Source: Anaerolineae bacterium
GTDB taxonomy: Bacteria; Chloroflexota; Anaerolineae; Promineifilales; Promineifilaceae
DNA: 64,000 nt
Assembly (NCBI GenBank): GCA_023954475.1
Contig: JAMLHW010000001.1
Location: forward strand, 186,001 to 250,000
Reading direction: 5' to 3'
Positions 1 through 8,479 of the stretch are shown here, piece by piece. A model generated the notes under the pieces. It searched no databases, was not told the origin of the DNA, and worked only from the letters and a program-made list of their open reading frames with translations. Position 1 is the stretch's first letter. Each line of letters begins with the position of its first letter. The translations under genes were made by a program, and so were the position numbers.

Positions 1-1
1 C

Positions 2-172
2 GGCGTGCAAACGACCACATTTGGTTCCGGCGGCAGTTATTACGCCATCCAGGGCGTGCGCCTGAACAGTGGGCAATCTTGGTACATGATCGAAACTGAT
101 CCGGGATCGGGCAATGCGCCGGTCTGGGTCAAGGACAGCGATGTAGCCAAGTCGGGTGACTGTAACGTTTAG
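2..172 (+). CDS. C-terminal end of an exported or surface protein (5' end outside window)
   Basis: An open frame runs from base 2 to a TAG at 170-172 and gives 56 residues of a C terminus. The visible part is rich in Gly, Ser and Tyr and ends in WVKDSDVAKSGDC-N-V. The pattern of a Trp-Tyr strand followed by a short turn and a terminal Cys resembles the end of a bacterial SH3-like domain (compare 'WVKAS...V..SGDC' endings in SH3_3 proteins), which are usually cell-wall or envelope modules. The upstream part is missing, so the main function cannot be told. A degenerate GC hairpin follows immediately. Confidence 0.6.
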   Translation, partial: GVQTTTFGSGGSYYAIQGVRLNSGQSWYMIETDPGSGNAPVWVKDSDVAKSGDCNV

Positions 173-178
173 CGTAAA

Positions 179-202
179 AGGGGTGGCCATCTGGTCGCCC
201 CT
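179..202. repeat. degenerate REP-type hairpin behind first gene
   Basis: AGGGGTGGCC and GGTCGCCCCT form an imperfect inverted repeat seven bases after the stop of the first gene. The right arm matches the arm of the REP elements at 8786 and 9106 (AGGGGCGACC / GGTCGCCCCT), so this is probably a decayed copy. It may serve as a transcript 3' end. Confidence 0.45.
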
Positions 203-219
203 GAGACGACGGTCAAACG

Positions 220-1398
220 GTGTTGGGTTCGCTGCGTTTGCACTGCCTTGGACTGCTTGTGATGCTGCTGCTCGTTACGGCAGCATGTCAGTCGGAGCAG
301 GAGTTGCTGCAAGGCCCTTCGGCCGAACCCGTGACAGCGATTGCGCTTGAACCCATCGCTACCGGATTAAAACGACCGGTTGCCGCCGCACATGTGGGCG
401 GTGACCGGTTTTTTGTTGCCGAGAAAGACGGTCTCGTGCGCATTGTCGCCGGCGGCGTGGTTTTACCGGAACCGCTGCTCGATTTGCGTGACCGCATCGC
501 TACCGACGGTAGTGAGCGTGGCTTGCTCGGTTTGGCGGCACACCCCGATTTTGCGTCCAATGGTCGGCTCTATGTCGTTTTTACCAATCTGGACGGCGAT
601 ACGGAGATTGTGAGATTTGTGGTTTCGGCCGAAAATCCTGACTACGCCGATCCGGACAGCGCCCGACTGATTCTCTTTGTCGAGCAGCCGTTTGGCAATC
701 ACAACGGCGGCCAACTGCTGTTTGGTCCGGACGGCTATCTCTACATCGGCCTCGGTGACGGTGGCGCAGTAGGCGACCCGTTCCACAATGCGCAAGACCC
801 AGGCACGCTGCTCGGCGCGATTCTGCGCCTCGATGTAGACGAACAGGAACCTTACACCATTCCGCCGGACAATCCTTTTGTCGCTGAGCGCCGTGCGCGT
901 GGGGAAGTGTGGGCCATTGGATTGCGCAATCCGTGGTCGTTTGGTTTTGACCGGGTGACCGGTGACTTGTACATCGGCGATGTCGGTCAGGAAGGGCCGG
1001 AAGAGATCAACGCGCAATCGGCCGAACAGAGCGGTGTCAACTACGGCTGGCCGATTCTGGAAGGGTCGCGTTGCTACGAGGCTGAGCGGTGTCGTTCACG
1101 CGGTCTGCAGCCGCCCATTTTCGAATACCCGCACAGCGACGGGTGCGCCGTTGTCGGTGGGCGCGTCTATCGCGGCACACAATTCCCCGCGCTGACCGGC
1201 AACTATTTCTTTGCCGACTACTGCCTGGGAAGAATCTGGACACTGCGCACCGATCCTGTTACGATGAAGTGGCAGCGTACACTGGTCTACGAACTGACGT
1301 CGCCGTTGTCGAATTTCGTCGAGAGCGCCGACGGTGAACTGTTTGTTCTCGACTATGGCGACGGTATACTCTACCAAATTCAGGCGGCGCAACCGTAA
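220..1398 (+). CDS. PQQ-dependent glucose/sorbosone dehydrogenase family lipoprotein
   Basis: 392 aa with a GTG start. A hydrophobic leader ends in the lipobox LVTAAC (Cys about 23), so it is expected to be a lipoprotein on the outer face of the membrane. The body is a six-bladed beta-propeller of the GSDH family: GLLGLAAHPDF (about 105-115), NHNGGQLLFGPDGYLYIG (about 160), GLRNPWSFGFD (about 235) and GDVGQE are the usual blade motifs. Relatives such as YliI oxidise aldose sugars with PQQ, donating electrons to the respiratory chain. The length is normal for the family. Substrate and PQQ use are family inference. Two hairpins follow the stop. Confidence 0.88.
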   Translation: MLGSLRLHCLGLLVMLLLVTAACQSEQELLQGPSAEPVTAIALEPIATGLKRPVAAAHVGGDRFFVAEKDGLVRIVAGGVVLPEPLLDLRDRIATDGSERGLLGLAAHPDFASNGRLYVVFTNLDGDTEIVRFVVSAENPDYADPDSARLILFVEQPFGNHNGGQLLFGPDGYLYIGLGDGGAVGDPFHNAQDPGTLLGAILRLDVDEQEPYTIPPDNPFVAERRARGEVWAIGLRNPWSFGFDRVTGDLYIGDVGQEGPEEINAQSAEQSGVNYGWPILEGSRCYEAERCRSRGLQPPIFEYPHSDGCAVVGGRVYRGTQFPALTGNYFFADYCLGRIWTLRTDPVTMKWQRTLVYELTSPLSNFVESADGELFVLDYGDGILYQIQAAQP

Positions 1399-1399
1399 A

Positions 1400-1438
1400 A
1401 CGGGTTGCGTTAACCCGTTCTGCAGACAAGCTGTCTGC
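1400..1438. repeat. double hairpin (REP-like), possible terminator
   Basis: Two perfect 7-bp inverted repeats lie side by side: ACGGGTT/AACCCGT at 1400-1418 and GCAGACA/TGTCTGC at 1422-1438. The two-stem layout resembles the units of the 17.6 kb array. It starts at the stop codon of the dehydrogenase gene and ends just before the next ATG, so it may limit read-through. Confidence 0.5.
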
Positions 1439-1449
1439 GCTACCAAACT

Positions 1450-1974
1450 ATGAGTGATTCAGATCGGCCGATTTTTCGCGAAGTACAGTATATCCGCAGC
1501 GTCTGGTGGATTATGTTGCTCGTCTATGCCATTGCTGCGTTGATGTGGTGGGGGTTTATCGAACAAATCATTCTCGGCCAGCCGTGGGGTAGTAATCCCG
1601 GTCCGGACTGGATGATATGGTTGTTCTGGATTTTTATCGGCATTGGTTTTCCGGTGATCTTCAACCTGATTCGCTTAACGGTTGCTGTGTGGCCGGATAG
1701 AGTCGTAGCACAATATCGGCCGATACATACACGCGTCATTCCCTATACCGAAATTGAATCGATCACCGCCCACAATTATAAACCGGTACGCGATTATGGC
1801 GGCTGGGGCATAAAAGGCTGGTCGGGCAAGCGCATTGCCTACAATGTGAAAGGCAAGAGCGGCGTCGAGCTGATGCTGACCGATGACCGATCGGTCATGT
1901 TGGGATCGCAGGATGCAAACCGGCTGGCGTTTGCGATCGAGGAACAGTGGCACCACTCACGCGCCGGAGGTTGA
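1450..1974 (+). CDS. small membrane protein with a PH-like C-terminal half (DUF6141-like)
   Basis: 174 aa. Two membrane segments are visible at about 17-40 (WWIMLLVYAIAALMWWG) and 53-75 (WMIWLFWIFIGIGFPVIF). The C-terminal half has beta-strand rich sequence (YRPIHTRVIPYTEIESI...GKSGVELMLTDDRSVMLGSQ) that reads like a bacterial PH-type domain, where the same 'I.Y.eI..i...y.p...ygGWGI' layout occurs. The family name is my recognition by pattern only. Function is unknown. It lies 75 bp before the SdpI-like gene on the same strand, so the two may be co-expressed. Confidence 0.6.
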   Translation: MSDSDRPIFREVQYIRSVWWIMLLVYAIAALMWWGFIEQIILGQPWGSNPGPDWMIWLFWIFIGIGFPVIFNLIRLTVAVWPDRVVAQYRPIHTRVIPYTEIESITAHNYKPVRDYGGWGIKGWSGKRIAYNVKGKSGVELMLTDDRSVMLGSQDANRLAFAIEEQWHHSRAGG

Positions 1975-2048
1975 GTCTACCGAAGCTCCTTCGCGGCGGC
2001 TGTGTCGTTAAAGTTGTTGCTTTTCGGCCGAATTGAAAGCAAAGACGC

Positions 2049-2402
2049 ATGACCGGATTCATCATCTTCTTCGTCCTCATTGGCTTGCTACTGGTAGCGG
2101 TTGCCATTCCCCTGATACGCGGCAAGATCAAGCCCAACAGTTGGTACGGTTTCCGCGTCCGCGCCACACTCGATAACCCGGATGTATGGTATCCGGTCAA
2201 CGCCTATGCCGGTAAACGATTGTTGGCGCTGGGCGTTGTGAGTATCGTCTTCTCCGTACTGATTCCCCTTATCTGGCCGTCGATCACGCTCGATGCCTAC
2301 GCCGTTGCCGTAACGGTCATCTGGATTGGCGGCATGTTGCTCATTCTGATCGTCGGCATGCGCTATGCCAATGCCCTGTCTGCGAAAACAGATAAGCGGT
2401 AA
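2049..2402 (+). CDS. SdpI family membrane protein
   Basis: 117 aa with three hydrophobic segments (about 3-22, 60-78, 84-104). The stretch KIKPNSWYGFRVRATLDNPD followed by W-Y-N-A-G-K is the signature of the SdpI/YhfL family. In Bacillus, SdpI confers immunity to the SdpC toxin and signals its presence; most other members have no known toxin partner. No SdpC-like gene is seen here, so an immunity role is not supported. A TTCGGCCGAA palindrome (2023-2032) lies 16 bp upstream of the ATG in the intergenic gap. Confidence 0.8.
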   Translation: MTGFIIFFVLIGLLLVAVAIPLIRGKIKPNSWYGFRVRATLDNPDVWYPVNAYAGKRLLALGVVSIVFSVLIPLIWPSITLDAYAVAVTVIWIGGMLLILIVGMRYANALSAKTDKR

Positions 2403-2570
2403 CATTTTAGACTCTGATTGGTAGTTTCACAGTTCCAACTGCCTCCCCGTCACGTCAATGCTATACTAGCGGTCAAATTCGGCCGAAATGTCTGACCGGG
2501 TTAAGCTAGACATCAAGTTCAGACATATGACGACACTATCAATAAAACAAACTCAACCAATTGCAAAAGA

Positions 2571-3965
2571 ATGCTTATGTGCAAACGCACGCTTACCTAC
2601 ATCCTCTTGTTTATCTCAATCATCATGCTTGCGGCATGTGCTTCACCTGAGGCTGCGTCAACCCCGACCCTGCCGCCACCGCCGACCATCGTCGTCGCAG
2701 GCGAAGCGGCCCTTGCCCCGCCCCCGACACCGGAAACAGCCCCCGTAGCGACGCCGACAATTGACTACAACACACTCGCCGGTCGCTATCCATTGCCGCT
2801 CAAAGTCGAATACGCTGACGAACAGACCTATCTCGTCCTCGAACCGGACGGCACCGGGCGCATTGAAGACGAATCCTTCGACATCGACCAAACTGCCGTT
2901 GCGGCGCAAGGCACGTGGATTCCCGAGGGGGATGGCGTTGCGTTCACCATCACCGAACTGCTTGGCCAACCGGCAACACCTGACACCATCAAATTTGAAC
3001 TAGTCGAAGGCGAAGTGCGCGTGACCGAATACGCGGCCGAAGGCTCGCTATACAATGTCGAAATGGCACAGGTCAGTATCGGCGCCGGTCAACGCCATCC
3101 GCTTGTCAACGAACTGCACGCACGACTTGCAGCCATTGACTATCTCAATTTCACCGATCCCGGCGACGACCTGTACACTGAAGCGACGCGCCAGGCTGTT
3201 GTTGAATTCCAGCGCTCTATGGGAATTGAACCGGACGGCGTAGTCGATGCCACCACATGGGTGTTGCTCGGCAATCCGCCGGAACCGTTGCCAACCCCCG
3301 AACCACCCGTTGTCGTCGCACCGCCCGAAACTGCTGGCGGCATTCCCGATTTGAGTGCCTTGCCGACACATACAGCAGACGGCAATCCCATTCTGTACTT
3401 TACGTTTGATGATGGGCCGTCTTTGCCGTATACCGGCCAGGTCGTCGAGTTGATGGATCGCTACAACGGCAACGCAACCTTTTTTGCACTCGGTCAAAAC
3501 GTGTCGGCGCTGCCGGACTCGGTGCGTACCGCGACGCAAAGCGGTCATTACATTGCCAACCACACATGGGATCACGCCTCACTGGAAGAGATGACGCCGG
3601 AACAGTTTATGGATGAAGTGCAGCGCACGGAAGATGCCATTATCAATGCAGCAGGTGATTTGTTCGCGCTGGATAAAGACGTCCGCTATTTGCGCCCACC
3701 TTACGGCGCGACTGATGCGAATACGCGTAACTACGCCGCTTCTCTGGGCTATGCGGTTGTCCTCTGGACAATTGATACGCAGGATTGGCGCTTGCCCGGC
3801 ACGGATATCATTGCCCAGCACATTCTCAATAGCGTTTATCCCGGCGCGATCATTCTGATGCACGACGGCGGAGGTGATCGCAGCCAATCAGTAGCAGCTT
3901 TGGAGACGGTGTTACCGCAATTAAGTGCACAGGGATATGTCTTTCGTAATATTTTTGGCTCGTAA
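2571..3965 (+). CDS. lipoprotein polysaccharide deacetylase with peptidoglycan-binding domain
   Basis: 464 aa. The leader ends in a lipobox (IMLAAC), followed by a Thr/Pro-rich linker. A middle region (about 165-225) containing LVNELHARLAAIDYL and AVVEFQRSMGIEPDGVVD is a PG_binding_1 domain. The C-terminal NodB domain (about 265-464) shows TFDDGPS (metal-binding and catalytic Asp pair), HTWDH (metal His pair), RPPYG, DTQDW and ILMHDGG, which are the five canonical motifs, so it should be active. It probably de-N-acetylates peptidoglycan or another envelope glycan. A second ATG two codons in (2577) is an equally possible start. The hairpin element at 3975 follows the stop. Confidence 0.9.
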   Translation: MLMCKRTLTYILLFISIIMLAACASPEAASTPTLPPPPTIVVAGEAALAPPPTPETAPVATPTIDYNTLAGRYPLPLKVEYADEQTYLVLEPDGTGRIEDESFDIDQTAVAAQGTWIPEGDGVAFTITELLGQPATPDTIKFELVEGEVRVTEYAAEGSLYNVEMAQVSIGAGQRHPLVNELHARLAAIDYLNFTDPGDDLYTEATRQAVVEFQRSMGIEPDGVVDATTWVLLGNPPEPLPTPEPPVVVAPPETAGGIPDLSALPTHTADGNPILYFTFDDGPSLPYTGQVVELMDRYNGNATFFALGQNVSALPDSVRTATQSGHYIANHTWDHASLEEMTPEQFMDEVQRTEDAIINAAGDLFALDKDVRYLRPPYGATDANTRNYAASLGYAVVLWTIDTQDWRLPGTDIIAQHILNSVYPGAIILMHDGGGDRSQSVAALETVLPQLSAQGYVFRNIFGS

Positions 3966-3974
3966 GGATTGCTC

Positions 3975-4040
3975 TGTAACAAAAGAAGCCTAGCTTTTTC
4001 GTCTGGTGCAAACGCTAGGCTTCTGAAACCTTCCGTTACA
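3975..4040. repeat. 66-bp hairpin element, copy 1 (MITE/REP-like)
   Basis: Bounded by TGTAAC and GTTACA inverted ends, with an internal perfect 11-bp stem AGAAGCCTAGC/GCTAGGCTTCT. A second copy in the opposite orientation lies at 44988-45069 with 16 extra bases in the loop. No coding capacity. Confidence 0.75.
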
Positions 4041-4070
4041 GTGTACTGATTAGCCGTATAGTGAAGTTCA

Positions 4071-4496
4071 ATGCGACGAAACCCAGCCCGCATTCGCGCC
4101 ATGAACGCCCGTCTGGGGCGTGCCATGGAAATCTGGATCGGAACGGTCCGTGCCGACGGTCGTCCGCACATGACGCCGGTGTGGTTTATCTGGCTGGACG
4201 AAGAAATGCGCCTGTTCATCGCCATCAGCTCGTTTTCTGTCAAGTGGGTCAATTTGATTGGCAATCAAAATGTCGTCGCTGCGCTGCCGGATCCGACCAA
4301 TGTGCTCATCATCGAGGGTGAAGGACACGTCTCCAATCGCGCCACACAAGACATATTGGGCGACTATTTTTATCACAAATACGAATGGGATTTTCGTTAT
4401 GACACGGATGACGATTACCGCCTGATCGAAATTACGCCGCACAAGATTCTGGCGTGGGGTGACGGGTTTGACAGTGACGGTAATCGCATACTATGA
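4071..4496 (+). CDS. pyridoxamine 5'-phosphate oxidase-like flavin/F420-binding protein
   Basis: 141 aa. The N-terminal RAMEIWIGTVRADGRPHMTPVWF is the typical first strand pair of the split-barrel PNPOx-like fold (pattern 'a.lgTv..dGrPh..PvWf'). It is followed by IAISSFSVKWVNL and VVAALPDPTNVLIIEGEG. Proteins of this size bind FMN or F420 and are reductases or oxidases of mostly unknown substrates. It was probably co-transcribed with the SUI1 gene 58 bp downstream. The exact cofactor cannot be read from the sequence. Confidence 0.82.
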   Translation: MRRNPARIRAMNARLGRAMEIWIGTVRADGRPHMTPVWFIWLDEEMRLFIAISSFSVKWVNLIGNQNVVAALPDPTNVLIIEGEGHVSNRATQDILGDYFYHKYEWDFRYDTDDDYRLIEITPHKILAWGDGFDSDGNRIL

Positions 4497-4554
4497 AACT
4501 CCAGAAGGCGGGTTTCTCGGAGAGACCTGGCTTCTCAAGCTCAGTGAGGTCACA

Positions 4555-4887
4555 ATGCGTCGCCGCAACAACAAAATCGTCTATTCAACAGAGTCTGGTC
4601 GCATCAAGCAGCAGCCACCGCCGCGCAAGAAAAGCTTGCCGTCGGAAAAGCAGATGGCGGAACTGATGCGTGAGCGCAAAGGGCGTGGCGGCAAAACGGT
4701 GACCGTAATTGCCGGCTTACAGTTGAGTGATGATGATTTGAAAGCACTGGCGAAACAACTCAAACAACAATGTGGCTCCGGTGGCGCGGTCAAAGAGGGC
4801 AACATTGAGATTCAGGGTGATCATCGCGAAAAAATTGCTGCCGAATTACAGAAGATGGGTATGAAGACCAAATTCGTTGGGGGATAA
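4555..4887 (+). CDS. SUI1/eIF1-like translation factor (YciH family)
   Basis: 110 aa from ATG 4555, preceded by GTGAGGT; a longer in-frame start at 4459 overlaps the previous gene and adds a non-conserved stretch, so I prefer 4555. MRRRNNKIVYSTESGRI is the classic YciH N terminus. The SUI1 core follows from about residue 40: RKGRGGKTVTVIAGLQL, DLKALAKQLKQQCGSGGAVK, IEIQGDHREKIAAELQKMG. In E. coli YciH influences initiation fidelity; the bacterial role is otherwise poorly defined. The next gene begins 3 bp after the stop. Confidence 0.9.
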   Translation: MRRRNNKIVYSTESGRIKQQPPPRKKSLPSEKQMAELMRERKGRGGKTVTVIAGLQLSDDDLKALAKQLKQQCGSGGAVKEGNIEIQGDHREKIAAELQKMGMKTKFVGG

Positions 4888-4890
4888 TCA

Positions 4891-7800
4891 ATGCGTACCT
4901 GTAAGCATTTCATTTTGATGCTCACATTCATCGTTCTAGTTCTCGCCGCGTGTGACGATGGGAGTGTTGCGCCCGATGCAATAGCAACATCCTCAGCAGC
5001 GACCGCAGCGGTGACGCAGCCGACGGCAGAAGCGACTGCAACGCTCGCATCCGGCGGCAACGTTTCGGCCGATTCCATTCTCATCAGCGAACTCCTCGTC
5101 GGTATGCCCCGCGACAACAACGCCGAGTTTATCGAACTGTACAACCCCGGCGAACAGCCGGTTACATTGCAGGATTACGAATTAGTATACAAACTAAAGG
5201 AAGACGGCGACGAAGAAATCGTTTACTTCTGGTGGGATTCGGCCGATATTCCTGCACAAGGCCACTTGCTGCTCGTGCGCAGCGGTGCCGACTTGGGTCT
5301 GCCCGGTGATGGCACATTTAACACGCCCTTGTTCGACAAAGGTGGCCTGATTCTCTACGATGCTGACGGCAAAGTCATCGACACCGTGGGTTGGGGCGAT
5401 GCGCCATCCGGTTTTGTGCAGGGAGCACCGGCAGCCAAACCGGCACAAGGCGACAGTCTGGAGCGGCTGCCCGGCGGCGCAGACGGCCACACGACGACCG
5501 GTGACAACAGCGCCGATTTCGTCGCCATCAATCCGCCCAATCCGCAAAACAGCGGCAGTGCACCGACACCGGCCATTGCCAATGGCCTGATCTTCACCTT
5601 TGCTGCAGCGGAAACGGTCGAACCGGGCGACACATTCACGTACCAATTGACGATTGCCAACGACAGCGGAGCAGACGTGACCGGCGTGACGGTGGTTGCG
5701 CCGGTTGATGAGCGTTTTGCCGTCGTTTCTGTGCCGGATGGCGCTGCAGTTGTCGATGGCGTGCTGACATGGCCCATTGGCGATTTGGCTGCCGCAGTCA
5801 ATATTGACGGCATCGTCGAGCTGCAAGCACCGTATGATTATGTCGATGTGCTTGTACGTGGTCATTATGCGGAATCGGCCGAAACGGGACGCACCTACGG
5901 TGTCGTGCAGCCCATCAGCGTCAGCGGTGGTGCCTTGCCCATCGGCGTCGTGCGCACCCTGCCTGTGCCCAATGTGGTCACTATCGAAGGCGTCGCCACG
6001 ATGTACACGGATGGCTTTTTTGCTGGCACAACGGGCACCAAATTCTACATTGAGGACGAAACCGGCGGCGTGCAGGTGTATGTGCCCGGCGGTAAAGGCG
6101 GCGTCAACGTTGCAATCGGCGACCGGGTGCGTGTCACCGGCGCAACCGAAATCTATCGCGATTCGCTCGAAGTTGTCCCGGCTGATTTCAGCACCGACAT
6201 CGAAATCCTTGAAAGCGCCGGCGAAATCGTGCCAGTCATTATTTCTGCCGCCGCCGCCGATGATGCGCTAGTAGGCCGTTTGGCGCAGGTTGAAGGCGTC
6301 GCCACGCGTATTGAGGAGTTTACTTTTTCGTATGAGATCGATTTGACCGACGACGAAGGGCATACAACATTGGTTTACATTGAAAAGGATACGGGCGTCA
6401 CGGCCGAAACGCTGGAACTGGGCGAGCGGTATCGCGTTATCGGTATCAGCGAACTGTACGATGGCGCGCACCAACTCAAGCCGCGTATTCAAAGCGACTT
6501 GCGTCAGGTGTTCCCGCCTATGTTGCGCGTAACTCCTGATGCCCCGTCCAGCATTCCCGGCGAGCCATTCACTGTGACGGTGACGGCGCACAATCACACC
6601 AGAGACCCGATGACCAATATGATTGTGACGGCGGCATTGCCGCAAGGTGGTCTCGTGACCCGTATTGGCGATGGGGGTACGCTTTCGGCCGATAATAGTG
6701 CCATCGTCTGGGCCATCGAGCAACTTCCCGGCAACGACGGCAGTGCTACCGTCGCGTTCACCGTGTCGCCTATCCCGACCAGCGAGACAGTTTCTGTTTC
6801 GGCGATTGCGGCGACGGCTGATCAATGGCCAGATCCGGCGCTGTCCGATCGGGTGGTGACCTTCATCGGTGATGGCGTACCGGTGTGGGCGCTGCAGGGC
6901 GCGGGCGACCGGTCGCCTTATGTGGCACGCTCAGTGACAACAGAAGGTGTTGTGACCGGCGTTTTCCCGGAGTTGGGCGGATTCTGGATTCAGGAAGTGG
7001 CATCGGACGACGATCCGGCCACGTCGTCAGGCATGTACGTGCTGACGGAGGATGAGGAAGCACCGGTCAAGCCGGGTGATCTCGTGCGGTTGAATGGTCT
7101 GGTGCGCGAAATATCGGGGCAAACGACGTTGGCTATCGCTGCGCCGGTTGATTCGGCCGAAAACATCGCCGTTCTCAGCAGTGACAACCCGCTACCCGAT
7201 CCTGTTCCCTATGATCCGCCGTTGGAGACCGACGCCGCCAACGCGTACAAAGAGGCGTTGGAAGGGATGCTGGTCGTTGCTGAAGGGCCGCTCGTTACCG
7301 TCGCGCCGACGACCCAATACGGCGAAACGGCGCTCGTCGCCAGCCGTTGGGGCGTTGATTCGGTGCGGCGCGGTGCGGAAAGCGGCTTGCTGATCTTTGT
7401 CGATGACGGCAGTTCGGCCGAACATGCCGACCAGGCTTCGCAGCCGTTTGTACTGGCAAAAGGGGATGTCGCTGCGGATTTTGTCGGGCCGCTGGCCTAC
7501 ACTTTTGACAATTACAAAATTGAACCGATCAAACTGCCCTCGATTATCGAATCCTACACGACGCAGTCGGCGCTGCCGGCCATTGCCCCTTTAGGCGTCG
7601 ATCAGTTCAGTATTGCGACGTTTAACGTGGAGAATTTGTTCGATACAGTCGATCCCCATCCTGACGATCCGCCGCAACCGACATCGGCCGAATACGAAGC
7701 CCGTCTGCGCAAAGTCGCCGATACACTGGTCGCGCTTGCCGCGCCGACCGTCATCGGGTTGCAGGAAGTCGAGAATATCGGCGTTCTCGAAGCCATCGCC

Positions 7801-8442
7801 GCCCAGCCGCAGTTGGCCGAGTTTGGCTATGAAGCCGTGTTGATTGAAGGTGATGACTCGCGTGGCATTGATGTCGGCTATCTGGTGCGCGGCGATCAGG
7901 CGACAATCGAAAGCGTCGAATCGTTTCCCGCAACTGAAGGGCTGACGACACGTCATCCGTTGTTGTTGCAAGTGCGTCTCACCGTTGATGATACAGCTCA
8001 AACCGTATACATTATAAACAATCATTTTCTCTCTTTGTCCGCCGGTGAAGAAGCGACGGAGCCACGGCGTGCCGCGCAGGCAGCCTGGAATGTTGCGATC
8101 ATGAACCGCGTGCTTGAACGCGATCCCGACGCCAACTTCGTCGTGCTGGGCGACCTGAATTCATTTGTGGACACACTGCCGTTGCAAACGCTGACCGACG
8201 CCGGATTGGTGCATGTTTACGATTTCTTTGCCGACCCGGACGATATTCCTTACACGTACATTTTCGAGGGTATGACGCAGACATTGGATCACATTCTGGT
8301 GTCGCCTGGGATGTTTGCGCAGTTGACAGCGGTTGAAACGTTGCCGATCAATGCCGATTATCCGCTGCCGCTGCCGGATGATGCGACACCGCGCCGCTCG
8401 TCAGATCACGATCCGTTGATCGCGATCTTTACGGTGAAATAA
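4891..8442 (+). CDS. large lipoprotein: lamin-tail, DUF11, OB-fold and endonuclease/exonuclease/phosphatase domains
   Basis: 1183 aa. Leader with lipobox VLAAC (Cys 21). Domains in order: lamin-tail domain (about 63-205; ISELLVGMPRDNNAEFIELY, LLVRSG, TVGWGDAPSGF); DUF11-type adhesive repeats (about 233-325 and 545-650); two OB-fold/YhcR-like modules (about 350-540, 670-880; TIEGVATMYTDGFFAG, EGVVTGVFPELGGFWIQE); and a C-terminal EEP nuclease (about 907-1183) with TFNVENLFD, GLQEVEN, INNHFLS, VLGDLNSF, LDHILVS and SSDHDPL. All catalytic Asp/Glu/His motifs of EEP enzymes are present. It is probably a surface-anchored extracellular nuclease that degrades DNA for phosphate or nutrients. Eight TCGGCCGA cores lie inside the gene. 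Confidence 0.9.
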   Translation: MRTCKHFILMLTFIVLVLAACDDGSVAPDAIATSSAATAAVTQPTAEATATLASGGNVSADSILISELLVGMPRDNNAEFIELYNPGEQPVTLQDYELVYKLKEDGDEEIVYFWWDSADIPAQGHLLLVRSGADLGLPGDGTFNTPLFDKGGLILYDADGKVIDTVGWGDAPSGFVQGAPAAKPAQGDSLERLPGGADGHTTTGDNSADFVAINPPNPQNSGSAPTPAIANGLIFTFAAAETVEPGDTFTYQLTIANDSGADVTGVTVVAPVDERFAVVSVPDGAAVVDGVLTWPIGDLAAAVNIDGIVELQAPYDYVDVLVRGHYAESAETGRTYGVVQPISVSGGALPIGVVRTLPVPNVVTIEGVATMYTDGFFAGTTGTKFYIEDETGGVQVYVPGGKGGVNVAIGDRVRVTGATEIYRDSLEVVPADFSTDIEILESAGEIVPVIISAAAADDALVGRLAQVEGVATRIEEFTFSYEIDLTDDEGHTTLVYIEKDTGVTAETLELGERYRVIGISELYDGAHQLKPRIQSDLRQVFPPMLRVTPDAPSSIPGEPFTVTVTAHNHTRDPMTNMIVTAALPQGGLVTRIGDGGTLSADNSAIVWAIEQLPGNDGSATVAFTVSPIPTSETVSVSAIAATADQWPDPALSDRVVTFIGDGVPVWALQGAGDRSPYVARSVTTEGVVTGVFPELGGFWIQEVASDDDPATSSGMYVLTEDEEAPVKPGDLVRLNGLVREISGQTTLAIAAPVDSAENIAVLSSDNPLPDPVPYDPPLETDAANAYKEALEGMLVVAEGPLVTVAPTTQYGETALVASRWGVDSVRRGAESGLLIFVDDGSSAEHADQASQPFVLAKGDVAADFVGPLAYTFDNYKIEPIKLPSIIESYTTQSALPAIAPLGVDQFSIATFNVENLFDTVDPHPDDPPQPTSAEYEARLRKVADTLVALAAPTVIGLQEVENIGVLEAIAAQPQLAEFGYEAVLIEGDDSRGIDVGYLVRGDQATIESVESFPATEGLTTRHPLLLQVRLTVDDTAQTVYIINNHFLSLSAGEEATEPRRAAQAAWNVAIMNRVLERDPDANFVVLGDLNSFVDTLPLQTLTDAGLVHVYDFFADPDDIPYTYIFEGMTQTLDHILVSPGMFAQLTAVETLPINADYPLPLPDDATPRRSSDHDPLIAIFTVK

Positions 8443-8479
8443 CGCTGTGCAGGAGCGACTCAGGAGCCGCCAACCAATA

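Noticed and set aside
2049-2402. SdpI immunity gene of a toxin system
   Set aside because: No SdpC/SdpAB-like genes are near, and most SdpI-family proteins occur without a toxin.
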